Assembly: GCA_016191995.1 (NCBI GenBank)
Contig: JACPVA010000032.1
Span: forward strand, 1 to 53,188
DNA length: 53,188 nucleotides
Reading direction: 5' to 3'
Source of the DNA: Burkholderiales bacterium
GTDB taxonomy: Bacteria; Pseudomonadota; Gammaproteobacteria; Burkholderiales; Burkholderiaceae_C
Under the pieces are notes generated by a model. The model was not told the origin of the DNA. It ran no database searches and worked only from the letters and a program-made list of their open reading frames with translations. Both the position numbers and the translations under genes were made by a program. Of this stretch, positions 52,619-53,188 are shown in pieces. Each line of letters opens with the position of its first letter. The stretch's first letter is position 1.

Positions 52619-52730
52619 GGGCGCGGCTCCTGCAGAGTCCATCGTAGCGCGGTCCGGGCGCGCGCGGGGCCGTCGTCGCGGGCCGTCCCCGCCGGCCTCC
52701 TAGAATCGAACGACCGAAGCGGGGCCGACG

Positions 52731-53188
52731 ATGACGATCAAGAGCGACAGGTGGATCCGGCGCATGGCCGAGCAGCACGGCATGATCGAGCCGTTCGAGC
52801 CCGGCCAGGTGCGGCACGCGGCCGACGGCCACCGCATCGTCAGCTACGGCACCAGCAGCTACGGTTACGACATCCGCTGCGCGCGCGAGTTCAAGGTCTT
52901 CACCAACGTCTACAGCACGGTGGTGGACCCCAAGGCCTTCGACGAGAAGAGCTTCGTCGACATCGAGGCCGACGTCTGCATCGTGCCGCCGAACAGCTTC
53001 GCGCTGGCGCGCACGGTCGAGTACTTCCGCATCCCGCGCGACGTGCTGACGATCTGCCTGGGCAAGAGCACTTACGCGCGCTGCGGCATCATCGTCAACG
53101 TGACGCCGTTCGAGCCCGAGTGGGAGGGCTACGTCACGCTGGAATTCAGCAATACGACACCGCTGCCGGCCAAGATCTACGCCGGCGA
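52731..53188 (+). CDS. dcd: dCTP deaminase, 3' end cut by window
   Basis: The first 152 residues of about 188 are present; the frame runs open off the right edge. It starts [20 protein letters not shown], then [60 protein letters not shown] and [20 protein letters not shown]. This holds the active-site Ser/Arg (KSTYAR) and catalytic Glu (EGYVTLE) of Dcd, which deaminates dCTP to dUTP for dTMP synthesis. Ribosome-binding site weak. Confidence 0.95.
   Translation, partial: MTIKSDRWIRRMAEQHGMIEPFEPGQVRHAADGHRIVSYGTSSYGYDIRCAREFKVFTNVYSTVVDPKAFDEKSFVDIEADVCIVPPNSFALARTVEYFRIPRDVLTICLGKSTYARCGIIVNVTPFEPEWEGYVTLEFSNTTPLPAKIYAG

Overview
The window is very GC-rich, gene-dense bacterial chromosome. 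No insertion sequence, prophage or CRISPR array was seen. The gene set points to a betaproteobacterium of the order Burkholderiales, perhaps the Rubrivivax/Leptothrix/Aquabacterium side (inference only). It includes paired cyanophycin synthetases with the associated ABC transporter and DUF1854 protein, a PEP-CTERM protein, a TRAP transporter, AidB, DUF1615 and DUF3079 proteins. About 42 protein genes, one frameshifted gene and one tRNA (Asn) are supported.

Layout. 0.1-9.3 kb: a sorbosone-dehydrogenase-like protein, an ArsR-rhodanese fusion, a beta-CASP RNA hydrolase, a Bcr/CflA-type exporter, a LysE exporter, an AcuI/YhdH reductase, a DUF885 peptidase-like protein and a DUF1232 protein. 9.4-18.6 kb: an EgtB/SenA-like nonheme iron enzyme, then the cyanophycin locus. 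There two synthetase genes overlap by one base and are transcribed away from an ABC exporter-like gene and a DUF1854 gene. 18.7-26.5 kb: a 1566-residue SNF2 ATPase, an unusual two-haem-c plus d1 NirS-like lipoprotein, and a higBA toxin-antitoxin pair with its operator. 26.5-32.0 kb: two glutathione transferases, a small secreted protein, and a PaaX-like regulator translationally coupled to aidB.

32.1-38.5 kb: a minus-strand operon (ThDP-dependent enzyme, BASS importer, epimerase, SDR, TauE/SafE exporter) with a divergent AraC-type regulator. 38.5-44.1 kb: a DUF1615 lipoprotein, a DUF3079 protein, scpB, a 47-bp REP-like palindrome and a dctPQM TRAP operon. 44.2-47.2 kb: feoAB behind a Fur-box-like sequence, and a PEP-CTERM protein. 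47.4-53.2 kb: an RNase Z-like hydrolase, a fumarylacetoacetase-family gene broken in a (GC)7 run, tRNA-Asn with its terminator, a TonB-dependent receptor preceded by a TPP riboswitch, an Mpo1-like protein, and the 5' part of dcd, cut by the window edge.

The most interesting points are the TPP riboswitch with an extra about 45-nt double-hairpin insert in front of a TonB receptor, the two-haem-c NirS-like protein that keeps all three d1-pocket histidines, the cyanophycin synthetase paralogue whose Mur-ligase P-loop is gone, the slippage-prone GC run that breaks a hydrolase, and the PaaX-like/aidB operon with a promoter-operator palindrome and an in-frame 24-bp repeat. Assignments rest on motifs and remembered family sequences; no database search was possible.
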